From: Clostridia bacterium
GTDB lineage: Bacteria; Bacillota; Clostridia; TANB77; CAG-508
NCBI GenBank assembly: GCA_017510825.1
Contig: JAFWMA010000005.1
Coordinates: 1 to 64,000 of the forward strand
Direction: 5' to 3'
Length of the DNA: 64,000 nucleotides
This document shows, in pieces, positions 11,701 to 21,900 of the stretch. The notes below the pieces were generated by a model. It was not told the DNA's origin. It ran no database searches and saw only the letters and a program-made list of their open reading frames with translations. Made by a program: the position numbers and the translations under genes. Every line of letters starts with the position of its first letter. Position 1 is the stretch's first letter.

Positions 11701-12916
11701 TAATACTGAAATAGAGAGAACTACCCAGGTTATTGATGTTAAGGAAGAGTACTATTCTGCTAGACAAAAATATGATATTAATCATATCAATTTGGGATTA
11801 GTAGAAAGACCAAAGGCACAATTAAAATTAAATAAAGAGATTGATAATTTTATGTATATAAATTCAGATAAAGGAATTGCGTTTAATGTAAGTAATAATC
11901 AGTCAGTAAATAATTTATCATTCTCTAAACATGAGCAACATGAAATAAATTATGCAAATTCTTTAACAAATAATTTAAGGAAAATAACATCTGCATCAAG
12001 CAATAAATTTGCATATAGAGCTCAAAAAGCACCAGAAAGATTACAATTATATGTTGATTATGAATTAATGAGTCCAGCAAAAGTTCAAGTAAGATATAAA
12101 TACTTTGTTGAAAATGTTGGAGAAGTTGATTATGCTGGTAAAGATAAAAATGAAAGTCCAAGTTTCTATTATACTGGAGTACCAGCAAAAGATGATATAA
12201 TTTCGACTACAAATGCTGTACAAGTTGTTGATTATATATCTAATTCGCTTATTTATGCAAGTAATGAACAAGATAAAAATACACAGTGGAAACAAGAGAG
12301 GTTAGAAGCAGATAAAACAACAGGTGCAACTAAATTTAGTTTAATAGAATCTTCAAGTGTAGATAAGGGTGGTGAGATAACAACGACATTGGGAGATAAA
12401 GCTAAAGAAACAATAGAAAAGAAAGATTATGTAAATAGAAACTATCTTCCACAGTTAAGCACTTATAATACAATTTTAACAACAAAGAAATTAGGAAATA
12501 ACGATGGACTTACACCAACAAAAGCTGAGAGTGGAACATCTAAACTTGAGACGTCTTTATTATTAACTCAAGATATAACAAGTTCTAACTTAGAAGATAA
12601 TTTAACATATAATAATTTAACAGAAATTATAGAAACATCAAATACATTAGGAAGAAGAAGTGCATATTCAATACCAGGTAACCAAAGAATGGCAGATCAA
12701 AGCTTAGGAAAAGATGCAAAACAAGGTGAATTAACAAGAGTTGAATGGGTTGAACCAGGTGAAATTGATTCAGATAGTGCACAGACAATTGTAATAATGC
12801 CACCAACTGGTGAGGTTAACTATACATTAATAGCTATTATTGGATTGATTGCTGTAGGTATAGTTGGAGTAGGTGCGTTTATTGTAAAGAAAACACTTAT
12901 TAATAACAATATGTAG
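5762..12916 (+). CDS. Giant cell-wall-type surface protein with Gly/Ser linker and MPPTGE anchor signal
   Basis: 2384 residues; GAAAGGAAT precedes the ATG. Residues 1-26 are a signal peptide ending NVFA/AG. The first about 870 residues match no family I can name. A Gly-Ser block (GGSSS units) spans about residues 880-937. SdrD-B-like modules follow at about 997-1085 (GGTVWNETKNTDGKMNNGE, later YNGQTYEATYYKEDLTG) and 1637-1767 (GAVFEDERN, then SIPAGDFYIRFIYGD). The C-terminus has MPPTGE at residue 2346, a membrane helix and KKTLINNNM, which is the LPXTG-like arrangement recognised by sortases; no sortase gene is in the window. Its second half is paralogous to the next gene (shared YEATYYKDL, AKSYNGQDYKST, VGEVDY and MPPTGE segments). 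Surface display is well supported; ligand and function are unknown. Confidence 0.8.
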   Translation: MKLKRIILLIIPIIIIFTLISQNVFAAGIKTYDSSVDHTYTWASGIYKKEIEKDTYVTLSNMRSNIVVYKEIDKDNVEIEPSVGYAYYMAKSYGLDDPDMQSVIAMSDQWGNDSNMKTKGSKQDMDGNGFLYMRAKQYGDVYYGILQDAIKNNKKVLRIKDEVAVNKNLKVFADQNAETYTVGPYKLELNVKKNKYTDEAAKILYNELNESGNTFYKTENAFARTNAITGINGTNVIFVDKNGKQITFPNFVPGQEQEFYIRFKPNNDGAIIETGNPIINTSYLTKFTARKLVTGKPIEVKFGDASDVSNSTKIGSAKERLNTVEDNGETIVRQKETTLEKRKYASSQTVGASSLLNSLNERMKLIASGDSNSNTNGMRKVGDNNVSSASKNVDIHALYDQMYKIDKEKYSRSFEETSNGYKYITVNDNVQEEHYVYNGGDAVEERIERLETGTTRYLLYKPNSVSITERIPYFGQNHREQTYSQYAAAHPNSSVSKYYYNVTGASDSQGSSSQSSNNNNGSNNTNSNGNDRLRQIVSSYIAASGEDATVETRGNGNVYVIKYTGSKDKESEILSYVEGEVRDEIIYKDGRKDIIKYTSDGRIQVSHYDSNNKIIGTPNVYDSISDYAQSNNNSNSVLTEYASQGNTHSVPETGCAFSYKGADGQMHTVVIPGKDGLTDEEYQRYVSMITRDPPTRADMLAQGKVEGSDFIVLNFDGNGGDTAGVSATYDIQAEQQGDPASGAAFSATAVTKIDEKKDDKGNVISTEDNSYYPSMSFTARAVYVVHSTCTITSVTLNGKAYPVSKTIEREFFVEIEYSGTVEGGEEYKVRDGGFDKLKKKAQEKITEYFNGLSPQDVAGHAPTGPGYEEAFTPSDLGISIGGSGGGGSSSGGSSSGGSSSGGSSSGGSSSSGGSSSGGSSSGDSSSGDSDSSSDGNNGNDNDEGVLNDIAKYVRVEGNQDGVDVTWSDGTVDGRGVGTGKNTLGEFQLPGASINMQVGGTVWNETKNTDGKMNNGENILAGVQVQLFESKTNQLVATTTTDAKGKFRFYGQVGNGVALVNGLKKYYVVYTYNGQTYEATYYKEDLTGIYSNAMEIERDKYNRKFENIYSDTSNYYIDSNPRKSYAKNQKIENDSGQYVEFEGRALTYDDVYTEFLKETLLSDAGEPSDADYNKIWNRNKTYEEVINNSLKRWLSGKGITKEYEFIKNHINDTFIQATTKQHNKTYNYDVLYTGYNRFVIKDIDSNSSSYKKEKTPSIQLDSGDVYTYLYSINSDQARNVNFGLHNRGENDLALQKDIYKTTLVINGKKEVYTYDNKAGKINNFWDTSARSGSNLYNSQNGEEGKYVREIRKSDYLYNGNDAYGEKVNNVDSNVKNLQAFITYKIAVKNQGDYDTKINEIVDYYDSDTFEFDGQLNGNQYSIKSRNYAKEEVKMPGQDNSYVYSYVGSDANGTKQDNLTVKTQGINKNETETITKEGYNYKTLYLTGIKGETGNEKIVPGETAYIYVTYKVKNDSETNRIILDQHLKGEKVGEDKIGKKGIAEINSYATYYHEDTKIPDIFMEENPVNVDEVTNRMVAGTIDRDSNPGSLKAIDLDSNGNIITDDKSNSVKDRQQDGRDKSSNIRLVIDQKEDENRVRRFSGAVFEDERNKESEKAVIGDGKLDKETRVNGVTLQLVELVKNVNNDGVFQGTYSGEKVWGNYVYNDNVNGSKTLPRYASGADKSSVVISGTGLLEVKPDNLAANNGDYSFKSIPAGDFYIRFIYGDTAETTMIDDTKWDERIKELEGKSNLSYAESTELERLNNIKNVNKIVPKIEDYEGIELSGRNAKSYNGQDYKSTVYQAGVTQNGEYGSYYDINGFVDNSKQNFYIIDNLNLNVNGIGARPDTIYSSPSVDKSKLYYYNINVGDSNSAVSDAKDVFDYRKNVDKWSRGANGTTLMNNRAEVMASFEKELTYKPEDNQKNAIKELMDNTYMVSQTGLINTEIERTTQVIDVKEEYYSARQKYDINHINLGLVERPKAQLKLNKEIDNFMYINSDKGIAFNVSNNQSVNNLSFSKHEQHEINYANSLTNNLRKITSASSNKFAYRAQKAPERLQLYVDYELMSPAKVQVRYKYFVENVGEVDYAGKDKNESPSFYYTGVPAKDDIISTTNAVQVVDYISNSLIYASNEQDKNTQWKQERLEADKTTGATKFSLIESSSVDKGGEITTTLGDKAKETIEKKDYVNRNYLPQLSTYNTILTTKKLGNNDGLTPTKAESGTSKLETSLLLTQDITSSNLEDNLTYNNLTEIIETSNTLGRRSAYSIPGNQRMADQSLGKDAKQGELTRVEWVEPGEIDSDSAQTIVIMPPTGEVNYTLIAIIGLIAVGIVGVGAFIVKKTLINNNM
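8400..8575 (+). repeat. Tandem 15-bp Gly/Ser-coding repeat
   Basis: Units of GGAGGAAGCTCTTCA and close variants are repeated about ten times in frame and encode a GGSSS-type flexible linker between the N-terminal region and the SdrD-B-like part of the surface protein. The near-identical units are a likely site of length variation. Confidence 0.85.
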
Positions 12917-12979
12917 TGTACATATATAGGTGATATGTAGTCACCTATATATGTTAAATATAATTATATTCTATGTAAT

Positions 12980-13120
12980 GATATTAAAAGATGGCTTTAT
13001 ATATACTATGAAATGTGAAGATGCCAGATTAAGAAGCTATTAGTAATGCGAAACTTTGAATGTTAGTATTAAATATAAAAGTGCAGAAATAAAGTGATGT
13101 TAATATTGTAATAAGGATAT
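12980..13120 (+). pseudogene. Decayed 3'-end fragment of a surface-protein paralogue
   Basis: The gap before the third surface gene aligns base by base with that gene's own 3' end at about 18825-18965. Both contain GATGCCAGAT, AAGAAG, TATTAG, AATGCGAAAC, GAATGT and AGTATTA in the same order and spacing, but here the reading frame is destroyed by stops and small indels. It is most simply the scar of a fourth tandem paralogue that was largely deleted. The alignment was made by eye. Confidence 0.7.
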
Positions 13121-13144
13121 AAGAGTTAATGGAGAGTATAGATT

Positions 13145-16100
13145 ATGCTTAATAATACTATAAAGAAAATAAAAATTAATAAGATAATATTCATAATAAT
13201 TTGTGTAATTACTATATTATTATCTAGCAATACAATATCCCAGTCTGCAAGTGGAGCTGAACTAAAATCAATAAATGATATAGGTGAAGATGGTTATATT
13301 GATTTTTCAAATCAGCAAGGAATGACTTTATATTTAAAAAGTTCTAGTGGGGTTTTGGTATCTAGTTCTGCAGGAACGGTTCACGACTATGATAAAAGAC
13401 GGTAATGATGGAGAAGGAATTTGGTTGTTTTCTGACAGCTATGGAAACTATAAAAATACTTATTATGTAAAAGGAAAAGATACTCAGGATGGTTTTGGAT
13501 ATTTTAAGTTTGAACCAAGTAATAATTCTAGTAATTTTACTGTGGACTATAAAACTATAGGATATTATTACCTAAGCGAAGAAGAACAAAATCAGCTAGT
13601 TAGTGATAATATAATATCTGAAGATACTGATAAAATTGATATTGGGTGTAGAGTTAAATTTTCGTGTAAAGACTTGAATAGAGATTGTGACTATAATCCA
13701 CTATTTATGACTGTAAGTAAAAATTTTTATAATGGGTTATGGTACTCTCATATGACTGTGGATGCTAATTATGAATTTTTTATTTCAGAAACATATAATA
13801 GTAAAAATAAAAAATATACGAGTATAAAACTAGATAATACATGTTTTACAGCAAATTCACTTAATACTCAAGAGGCAGTAGCATATTTAACTGATAAAAA
13901 TGCTCCAGGGTATTGTTTGGATGCAGAGATAAATAAGTTTTTTCAAAAAGAAGTAGAAGGTGATATAACATATTTCCGTGGAAGTATGGGTAGTAGTGCA
14001 AAAACAATACCAGGTACTGATAAATTGTATTCGAGGGGTGTTCTTATTTGGGAACCAAGATTAAGTTGGCACCAGTATTCATTTGATGATTGGAGAGGTT
14101 CTTCAAACTTGAATAGAAGTTCTATTTCTTATAAACTAAAGAAAAATTCTAAGAATCATGTATTTAGATTTAAGGCGTATCAGGAAGAAAAGAATTCTTT
14201 AGCTTGGATGTGTCCATCATGTGCACCGTTAGGAATGAAAACAATAAAACCTGTTAAAAAATTTAAGAAAAAGAACGAAAGTAATTATATAAAAAATGTT
14301 AAAGGAAAAGTAACTTCTGATTTTTATGTTAATAATGGAGATGAAATTGAATTTAAAATTACTCAAAAACTTCATAATGTTGGTGAGGATATCATAAGTG
14401 ATGTACATTATAACCAGTTGAAACTTATTGATAAATTATCAGATCAGTTACAATATACTGAAAGTACACTTAGTATTGGTGGTTCAACGATATCTAGAAA
14501 TAATTATTCAATAAATAGAAAGAATAATACAGTAACTATTACTTTTAAAAAGGATTATTTAGATAATTTAGATTTAGCTGGACAAACTATTACTTGGATA
14601 ATAAGTGCTAAGGTAAATGCTAAAAATAGTAATATAATAACAAATAAAAGTACTACGGTTTTTAATGATTCAACATGCGATTCTAATGAAATTATTTTGA
14701 ATATTTTGCCACAATTTAATACTGGTATGGTGAAATCTTCTAATCCAACTCAAATAACAGATACAGAACAGAAAGTTAATTATAGTATGAGATTTACTGA
14801 TAATGTTTTATATTATAAAGGAAATGCAATAGTTACAATTGTTGATACTTTACCATATAAGTTAGATACTACTAAGAAAAATGATTTAAATGGTGGAACT
14901 TATAATGATGCTAATAGAACAATAACTTGGACCCAGAAAGTGTCTAATATAGATTCGTTTAATAATAGTAATAATAGAATTGATATAAGAAAAAATATTT
15001 CTGTGTTTTTTAAAGGAATTGATACAAAAGCGACGAGTATGACAAATTATGTAACTGGTACAATTAAGACAGATACTCCTCCAAGAACGAGCTCTGCTAA
15101 TGCAAATGCTATAACAACATTTAATTTTAAAATAGATGTGAAGGCAAAGAAAAATTGGGATGACCAAGGAAGGGATAGAAGTAAGCGCCCGGAACCGTTA
15201 ACTTTTGTGTTATATCAAAATGGAACTCCAACTAATAAAACTTATAAACTGAGTCCAAAAACAAAAGATAATGAAGAATATACTTTTAAGAATTTACCAA
15301 AATATGATGGAAATGGTAAAAAAATTAATTATGAAGTTAGAGAAATATCTAAGCAGTCAGGTAATAATTATTATAGATTGCAAGATATGAGAGGAAATGT
15401 TGTTGAGAATAGGAGTGATTTAAGATATTATATAGATTCTACAACTACTGAAGCTGACCCAAATGATACTGGGGGAAAGACAAAGACATATATTATTAAA
15501 AATACATATACTTCAGTAAATATTATGGGTAATGTGTGGTTAGATTCAGGAATAGATGGAAGGAAAGCAAATGGAGAGATAGGATTTAAAGGAGTAAGTG
15601 CACAACTGTTATTTAAGCATGGAGGAACAGGTGAATATGAGTATTATGGTTATAATGTAAGGACAGATGCAAATGGAAACTATTCTTTTAATGACTTGCC
15701 ATGGAATGGAACATATAAAGTAAGATTTATATATAATGGACAAGTATATGAAGCAACATATTATAAAGATGTCTTATCAGGTGGTTATTCAAATGCAAAA
15801 GAATATAATGAAGAAAGGGATACATTTAATAAAAAATTTGAAAATATAAATGCATATCCAAACAATTATGGAAATGGAAAGAGGGCATTTGGAATAAATG
15901 AAAAAATAAAGAATGTATCGACAAATGATTTTATATATAACACAAATGGAAATCCATATGTATTTGCGAATGATATATTAAGTGAATTCAACAATATGGA
16001 AACAAATTATAGTGTATATAATGATAGTTTTTACAATGGTTTAAAAACAAAATTACAAAACAAAGGAATAGATGCGACAACAGCAAATAGTTTAGTAGAT

Positions 16101-19079
16101 TACATAAGAGATTGTATGACATATGCAGATAGTAGAAACTATTCAACAAATGATTTAGGAGCTTTAAAACCGGGATCAAATAATACAATATCATCAGTAG
16201 ACTTTGGATTGTCAGAAAGGGCAAGAGGTAATTTATCAATAAGAAATGATATATATAAGATAACATATACAATAAACGGAAAACAATTTGATGAGTATGA
16301 AGGATATAATGGCAAACCAAGTAATATATTTAGTGTAGAAGATAGAGCGAAGAATGAATACTATAATGGAGTAAAAGTATATAATAAGCCAATATATAAA
16401 TCAGATTATATATATGATGGAAAAGATGTAGCAGAAGGTGGAGAGAATAGAAATCTTGAAATATATGTTACATATAGAATAGTGATAACAAATAGTGGGC
16501 AAGTAAGTGCAACGGTAAGATCATTAGATAATTATTATGACAATAAAAACTATGAAAGATTTAATCTAACTAAAGGATTAAAAATATGTAGAGATAACAT
16601 AAAATTAGGAAGTTTTACAGATGAAGATACAAATGAAATGCTAAAAGATTATAGAAAGTTGAAATTAACAACAAATAATCCTGTTTTATTACATCCTGGA
16701 GAATCAACAAATGTAGATTTAACATTTAAAGTTAAAACTGAAAATAGAAGAGTAAAGATATCAGAAAGTAAGAAAAACATAGTAGAAATAAATAGTTATA
16801 GTACATATTATATGCCAGAAGATAGTGGACTAATACCTGATTATTTACAAAACAATAATGGAAGAGTAAATAAGAGAATAACAGGAAAAACAGTTGCAGG
16901 TTTGGTTGATATAGATTCAGATCCAGGAAGTTTAAGAGAAACTGATTTAACTGCAGAGGGAGATTTGATATATAGTGAGCAAAAAGGAGGAAGTATTTAT
17001 CAAAGAATAGAAAATGATACTGATAAATCATCAAATTTAAATATTACATTATCAGATGAATCAAGAGCAATAGGTGGATTTGTATTTGAAGATACAAGAA
17101 ATGTAAAGAATGATAAATTAAAAACATCATTAGGAAATGGAAAATACGATAATAATGAAACTAAAATTAATGGTGTAACTGTACAACTTGTTGAATTAGT
17201 AAGAGAGATTGACCCAGTAACAAAATTACAAAAAGATAATTACATTGGAGAATATGTATGGTGCGAATGGAAATATAAGAATTTAGTTGAAGACCCAACT
17301 AAATTGGAAGATGAAAAAAAATACTATACAGGAAAAGGAAATTCATGTGTAATATTATCAGGAGAAGGAGAGCTTGCTGTACCAGAAATACAATTAGGAA
17401 ACAATGAAGAAGAGTGTAGAGGAAAATATCAATTTAATTCATTTATACCAGGAGATTATTATGTAAGGTTTACATATGGAGATACAAATAAAACTGTTCT
17501 TACAACGGATGAATCTGCTATTGCAAAAGCTCAATCTATAGGACAGCTAGATAGTAATAATAACCCACTTACTGTAAATAGTGTAGTAAATGATAAGGGA
17601 TTAAATGCAAAATCATATAATGGACAAGATTATAAATCAACTATATACCAACCAAGCGTAAATCAAGCAGAGATAGGAAGTTATAATGGAATAACGGGAT
17701 ATTTAGATAGCCAAAATCAAAACTTTTTGAATAGTATAGATGATTATATGGCTTATAATGCAGATAAGAATGGTTATATAAAAAATAATACAAGAAAAAT
17801 GTATTTATATAAAAATTCAGTTAATGATTCAAATGCAAAAGATTTATTTGGTGACAGAGAAAGAATTCAAGATTTATATGGCGAGAAAAAACATAGTGAT
17901 TTATATGAAAACAAAATGACTGGTATAAACAATGCTATTGGAGAGATGCTAAGGTCATATGAAATGTTAGCTACTGATGAAAAAGGAAATCTGGCTAATA
18001 CACAGAAAGCTATGTTAGATGAATTAAAAAGAAATACTCAAATGAGAGCTCATAGTGGAGTTATGGATATTGGGGTAGTACATAATAATGCTAATACAAA
18101 CCAAGCTATATTAGGACTTACTGAAAGAGCAGAATCACAGATAACCTTAATGAAGGAGGTTAGTTCAGTAAGTGTAGTTTTATCAAATGGAGAAATATTA
18201 TTTGATACAAATAAATCAGTAAATAATTTGTACTTTGGAAAACATACTGGACACACATTAAAGTATGATGCGTATAGGATAAATCCAAATAGTGTTGAAA
18301 TTAATTCTGAAGATGCTAATAAACAACCTGAATTAATACAAGCATATATGGATGATGAATTAATGCAAGGTTCTACATTGTCAACAAGATATAAAATTAT
18401 GGCTAAAAATGTGGGTGAGGTTGACTTTAATGACATGGAATACTATTATACTGGAATAGAAAAAGACCCAGAAAAAAATATAGCTAAAACTTGTGTAAAC
18501 AGAGTAGTAGATTATATATCAAATTCAGTAGTATTTGATATAGATAAACAAAAAGAAAGTGATTCATGGTCAATTGCAAAAGCTAATGATTTAGTTAACG
18601 GTGGTTATGTAACAGGGCGTTATAAACCTATAATGGATAAGTATAATACTATATTAGTTTCCGAAGGATTAAATAAAGAATTGATTCCAGAGCAATATAG
18701 ATCACAAGATAGCTTTGCATCAGTAGAATTAGTATTAGATACTACATTATCAAATGTTTTATCGAAAGATTCGCTTGTATATAATAATATGGCTGAGATT
18801 ATTCAGGCTACTAACCAACAGGGTAGAAGATGTGCTTTATCTATACCAGGAAATGAGGAGATGCCAGATCAAGAAGTTATTAGCAATGCGAAACCTGGAA
18901 TGTCAGTATTAGATAGAAAAGTACCGAAAGAAATAGATGTTGATAGTGCACAAAAGATTGTATTTATGCCACCAACTGGTGAAGAAAACTATACATGGCT
19001 AATAATAATGTCTGTTATTGCTGCTGGAATAATTGCTGGAGGAGTTTTAGTTATTAAAAAAATAATATTAAAACATTAA
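13145..19079 (+). CDS. Giant cell-wall-type surface protein with Cna-B/SdrD-B modules, one frameshift
   Basis: An 86-codon 5' frame (13145-13405) holds a signal peptide (hydrophobic core then SQSASGAE). The rest of the protein continues in another frame to 19079. Dropping one A from the AAAA run at 13394-13397 joins them smoothly as YDK-DGNDGEGIW and gives about 1977 residues. A long beta-rich N-terminal part is followed by a Cna-B-like domain at about 15121-15400 (KKNWDD, RPEPLTFVLYQNG, YEVRE), SdrD-B-like modules at about 15520-15810 and 17065-17490, and MPPTGE at 18966 with a membrane helix and basic tail. It is paralogous to the previous gene over much of its length. Either the gene is a recent pseudogene or phase-off allele, or the extra A is a sequencing error. 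The internal ATG at 13347 is not a credible independent start because it would lack the signal peptide. Confidence 0.75.
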
Positions 19080-19107
19080 AAAAGACGAGCATTGCTCGTC
19101 TTTTTTA
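19080..19107 (+). terminator. Rho-independent terminator of the surface-protein cluster
   Basis: Stem AAAAGACGAGC / GCTCGTCTTTT with loop ATT and a T run begins immediately after the stop codon. Confidence 0.9.
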
Positions 19108-19280
19108 ATGTTTTTTTTTAAATATCTTGTAAAATTGATGTATTTAAGGTAAAATAATATAGTATAACATCAGAAAATGTATAAAACTTTTTTAATTTTT
19201 GATACTATTTTTGACAAAAAACACAAAGGACAAGTAGTAAAATAAGAACAAATTAATTAAAAAAGTTAGAGGTGATTATA

Positions 19281-21758
19281 ATGTTACAAAACATTTCAGG
19301 GAATTATGGAAATAGTGATAGTATTGGGAAAGATACTACAATAAATACAAAAAATTTGAGTATTAATTATAAAGATATTATTTCAAAATTGTTTTCTATT
19401 AATAATATAGTAATATATGTTTTAACATTTATGATTTCAATGGTAGGATTGGGAACAGAGAATACAATGATGATTGCTCCATTTGGAATAGCGCTAGTAG
19501 CAGCTGGTATAAGTAGTGGGGTCCCAATAGCTATTATATATGTATCTAGTGTATTAGGTACAAGTTTAAAATTTGGTGGTAATACTACATTAATGTATGC
19601 AATATCATCAATAGTGATGTTGTTACTAGTGTTAATAAAAAAGCCTGTAAAATATGAGGATGAAACAGAGCAATATAAACTGGGAGGATATATTTTTTTC
19701 TCGATATTATTAACATCAGTAATGAAAATGATATTTACTAAATTCTATTTGTATGACATTTTAGAATCATTAACATTGTGTGTTACTTCATATATTTTTT
19801 ATAAAATATTTGTAAGTTCAATAAGTGTTATTAGTCAATATGGAAAGAAAAGAGTTTTTTCTATTGAAGAAGTTGTTGGTGCAAGTTTATTAATTGCTAT
19901 TGCAATATCTTCTTTTGGGCATCTGCAATTAATGTCTTTTTCTATTAGAAATATTTTATGTATATTTATGGTTTTAGTATTGGGATGGAGAAATGGAATA
20001 CTAGTTGGTGGAATTAGTGGTATTACAGTTGGAGTGGTTCTTGGAATTATAGGTGATGGAAATCCTATTTTAATTGCGTCATATGCAATGTCAGGAATGA
20101 TAGCTGGATTTTTAAACAGATTTGGAAAAATTGGTGTTATTTTAGGATTTATTATAGGGAATATTATAATTGCATATAGCGCTAATGGTGGTATGAAAAA
20201 TATTATACAATTTCAAGAAATATTAATTGCATCTATTGGATTATTAGCTTTACCAAAAAAGACAAAGATTAGGATAGAGGATTTGATACCAAATACAAAA
20301 CTATTACCTGAAGCAGTTGGTAAAATAGAAGAAGGTTCAGAAACAATATTAAAATTGAGTAGTATATCTAAAACTATTTCAGATATGTCTGATAATTATA
20401 AAAGGGATAATTCTTATGATGAAAATGTAGCACAATTTGAACATGAAGTTCAAAAGGCAATTGAAGATATTGATAGAAATTTACTATATGATTATATTGC
20501 AAATAATGATGAAGATATTATTCAAGATTTATTTGATAATATTGTTGAAAATGGAGTTTTAACTGAAAATGGAATGATTTCTGTATTAGCAAAACACAAT
20601 ATTTATATAATGAATTCTGATGATTTGGAAACTAAAGCTAGTGAACTAAAAGAAGTTAGGGAGATGATTAAGGCTGTTAATTCTGCTTTTAGTAAATGCA
20701 AATCAAATGCTATTTGGAGAAAAAGAATACAGGAAAACAATATAAACATGTCGGAACAGCTTAGTAATGTAAAGGCTGCAATTGATGATATTACAGATGA
20801 CATTAAAAAAAGAAAAACTAGTGATGATGATGTAAAAATAAAAACAAAATTAAAAAAATATTTGCTTGATGATGATATTCTTGTTAAAAATATATTAATA
20901 AAAAAAGAGAATTGTGGTAGATATATTATAAAAGTTTTTACTGATGTATGTAGTGATTATGATGGTAATAATTGTCCAATTAAAAAAATACAAAGACAAA
21001 TTAATAAAATTTTAAAAGAAAAGGTTAGATTACAAAATCAAAAATGTGGTATTCGCATTAATCGAGACAATTGCGAATTTACGTATATAACTGATGATAG
21101 ATATATTATCCAAACAGGGACTGCAAGTGCTAAAAAAGATGGTACAATTGTTTCTGGGGATATGATGTCACAGGTTAGATTGGAAGATGGAAAGCTTTTA
21201 TTGGCTATTAGTGATGGTATGGGTTCGGGTCCAGAAGCAAGAAGAAATAGTAAAATTGCAATTAGTATGTTAGAAAGGCTTTTATGCTCTGGATTTAATA
21301 AAGATACATCAATTAATTTAATTAATTCAACAATTTTAACAGCAAATAAAGAAGAAATGTATGCAACTTTGGACATTGAAATATTAGATTTATATGAAGG
21401 AAAGATGCAATTATTAAAAAATGGTGCATGTCCTACATATATTAAGAAGAATAGGAATGTTGCTATGATAAAATCATCATCTTTGCCAACAGGTGTTATG
21501 AAAAATGTTAGAGTTGATACTTATGACAAAGATGTAGAAGATGGAGATATTGTAGTAATTTGTAGTGATGGAATAATCGAATCTAATAATGAATATGCTA
21601 ATAGAGAACTATGGGTTAAGCATTTACTTGAAGAAGTTGAAACTGATAGACCAGAAAGAATTGCTGATATTATATTGAAAGAAGCTATTGATAATAATTT
21701 TGGAAAAGTAAAAGATGATATGAGCGTTATTGTTGCAAAGATTTTAAAAAAATCTTAA
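19281..21758 (+). CDS. spoIIE: Stage II sporulation protein E-like serine phosphatase
   Basis: 825 residues from the ATG at 19281, preceded by TTAGAGGTG; a GTG nine bases earlier overlaps that ribosome binding site and is less likely. About residues 40-330 are a set of hydrophobic helices (many membrane passes), followed by a helical linker with charged segments and a C-terminal PP2C-type phosphatase from about residue 590. The motif AISDGMGSGPEARRNSK and the later VVICSDGIIESN and DDMSVIVAKI are diagnostic of SpoIIE phosphatases. In known sporulators SpoIIE sits at the polar septum, dephosphorylates SpoIIAA and so activates sigma-F in the forespore. Its presence supports a spore-forming host. 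It stands alone here, with the surface genes upstream and VanW downstream. Confidence 0.92.
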   Translation: MLQNISGNYGNSDSIGKDTTINTKNLSINYKDIISKLFSINNIVIYVLTFMISMVGLGTENTMMIAPFGIALVAAGISSGVPIAIIYVSSVLGTSLKFGGNTTLMYAISSIVMLLLVLIKKPVKYEDETEQYKLGGYIFFSILLTSVMKMIFTKFYLYDILESLTLCVTSYIFYKIFVSSISVISQYGKKRVFSIEEVVGASLLIAIAISSFGHLQLMSFSIRNILCIFMVLVLGWRNGILVGGISGITVGVVLGIIGDGNPILIASYAMSGMIAGFLNRFGKIGVILGFIIGNIIIAYSANGGMKNIIQFQEILIASIGLLALPKKTKIRIEDLIPNTKLLPEAVGKIEEGSETILKLSSISKTISDMSDNYKRDNSYDENVAQFEHEVQKAIEDIDRNLLYDYIANNDEDIIQDLFDNIVENGVLTENGMISVLAKHNIYIMNSDDLETKASELKEVREMIKAVNSAFSKCKSNAIWRKRIQENNINMSEQLSNVKAAIDDITDDIKKRKTSDDDVKIKTKLKKYLLDDDILVKNILIKKENCGRYIIKVFTDVCSDYDGNNCPIKKIQRQINKILKEKVRLQNQKCGIRINRDNCEFTYITDDRYIIQTGTASAKKDGTIVSGDMMSQVRLEDGKLLLAISDGMGSGPEARRNSKIAISMLERLLCSGFNKDTSINLINSTILTANKEEMYATLDIEILDLYEGKMQLLKNGACPTYIKKNRNVAMIKSSSLPTGVMKNVRVDTYDKDVEDGDIVVICSDGIIESNNEYANRELWVKHLLEEVETDRPERIADIILKEAIDNNFGKVKDDMSVIVAKILKKS

Positions 21759-21900
21759 TTTAGATAAAGAATATATTGCTATGTGATGTTCTGTATAATT
21801 ATGGTTCAGACATAAGTTTAAATAGACACTTCAATAATATAAGATTAAAGTAATTATAGAATTGGACTAAATGCTATAGATGTGATATGAGGAGGTTGAA

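Noticed and set aside
13347..13405. ATG 13347 as an independent start for the third surface gene
   Set aside because: It lacks a ribosome binding site and signal peptide; the frameshift explanation joins a proper signal peptide to the protein.
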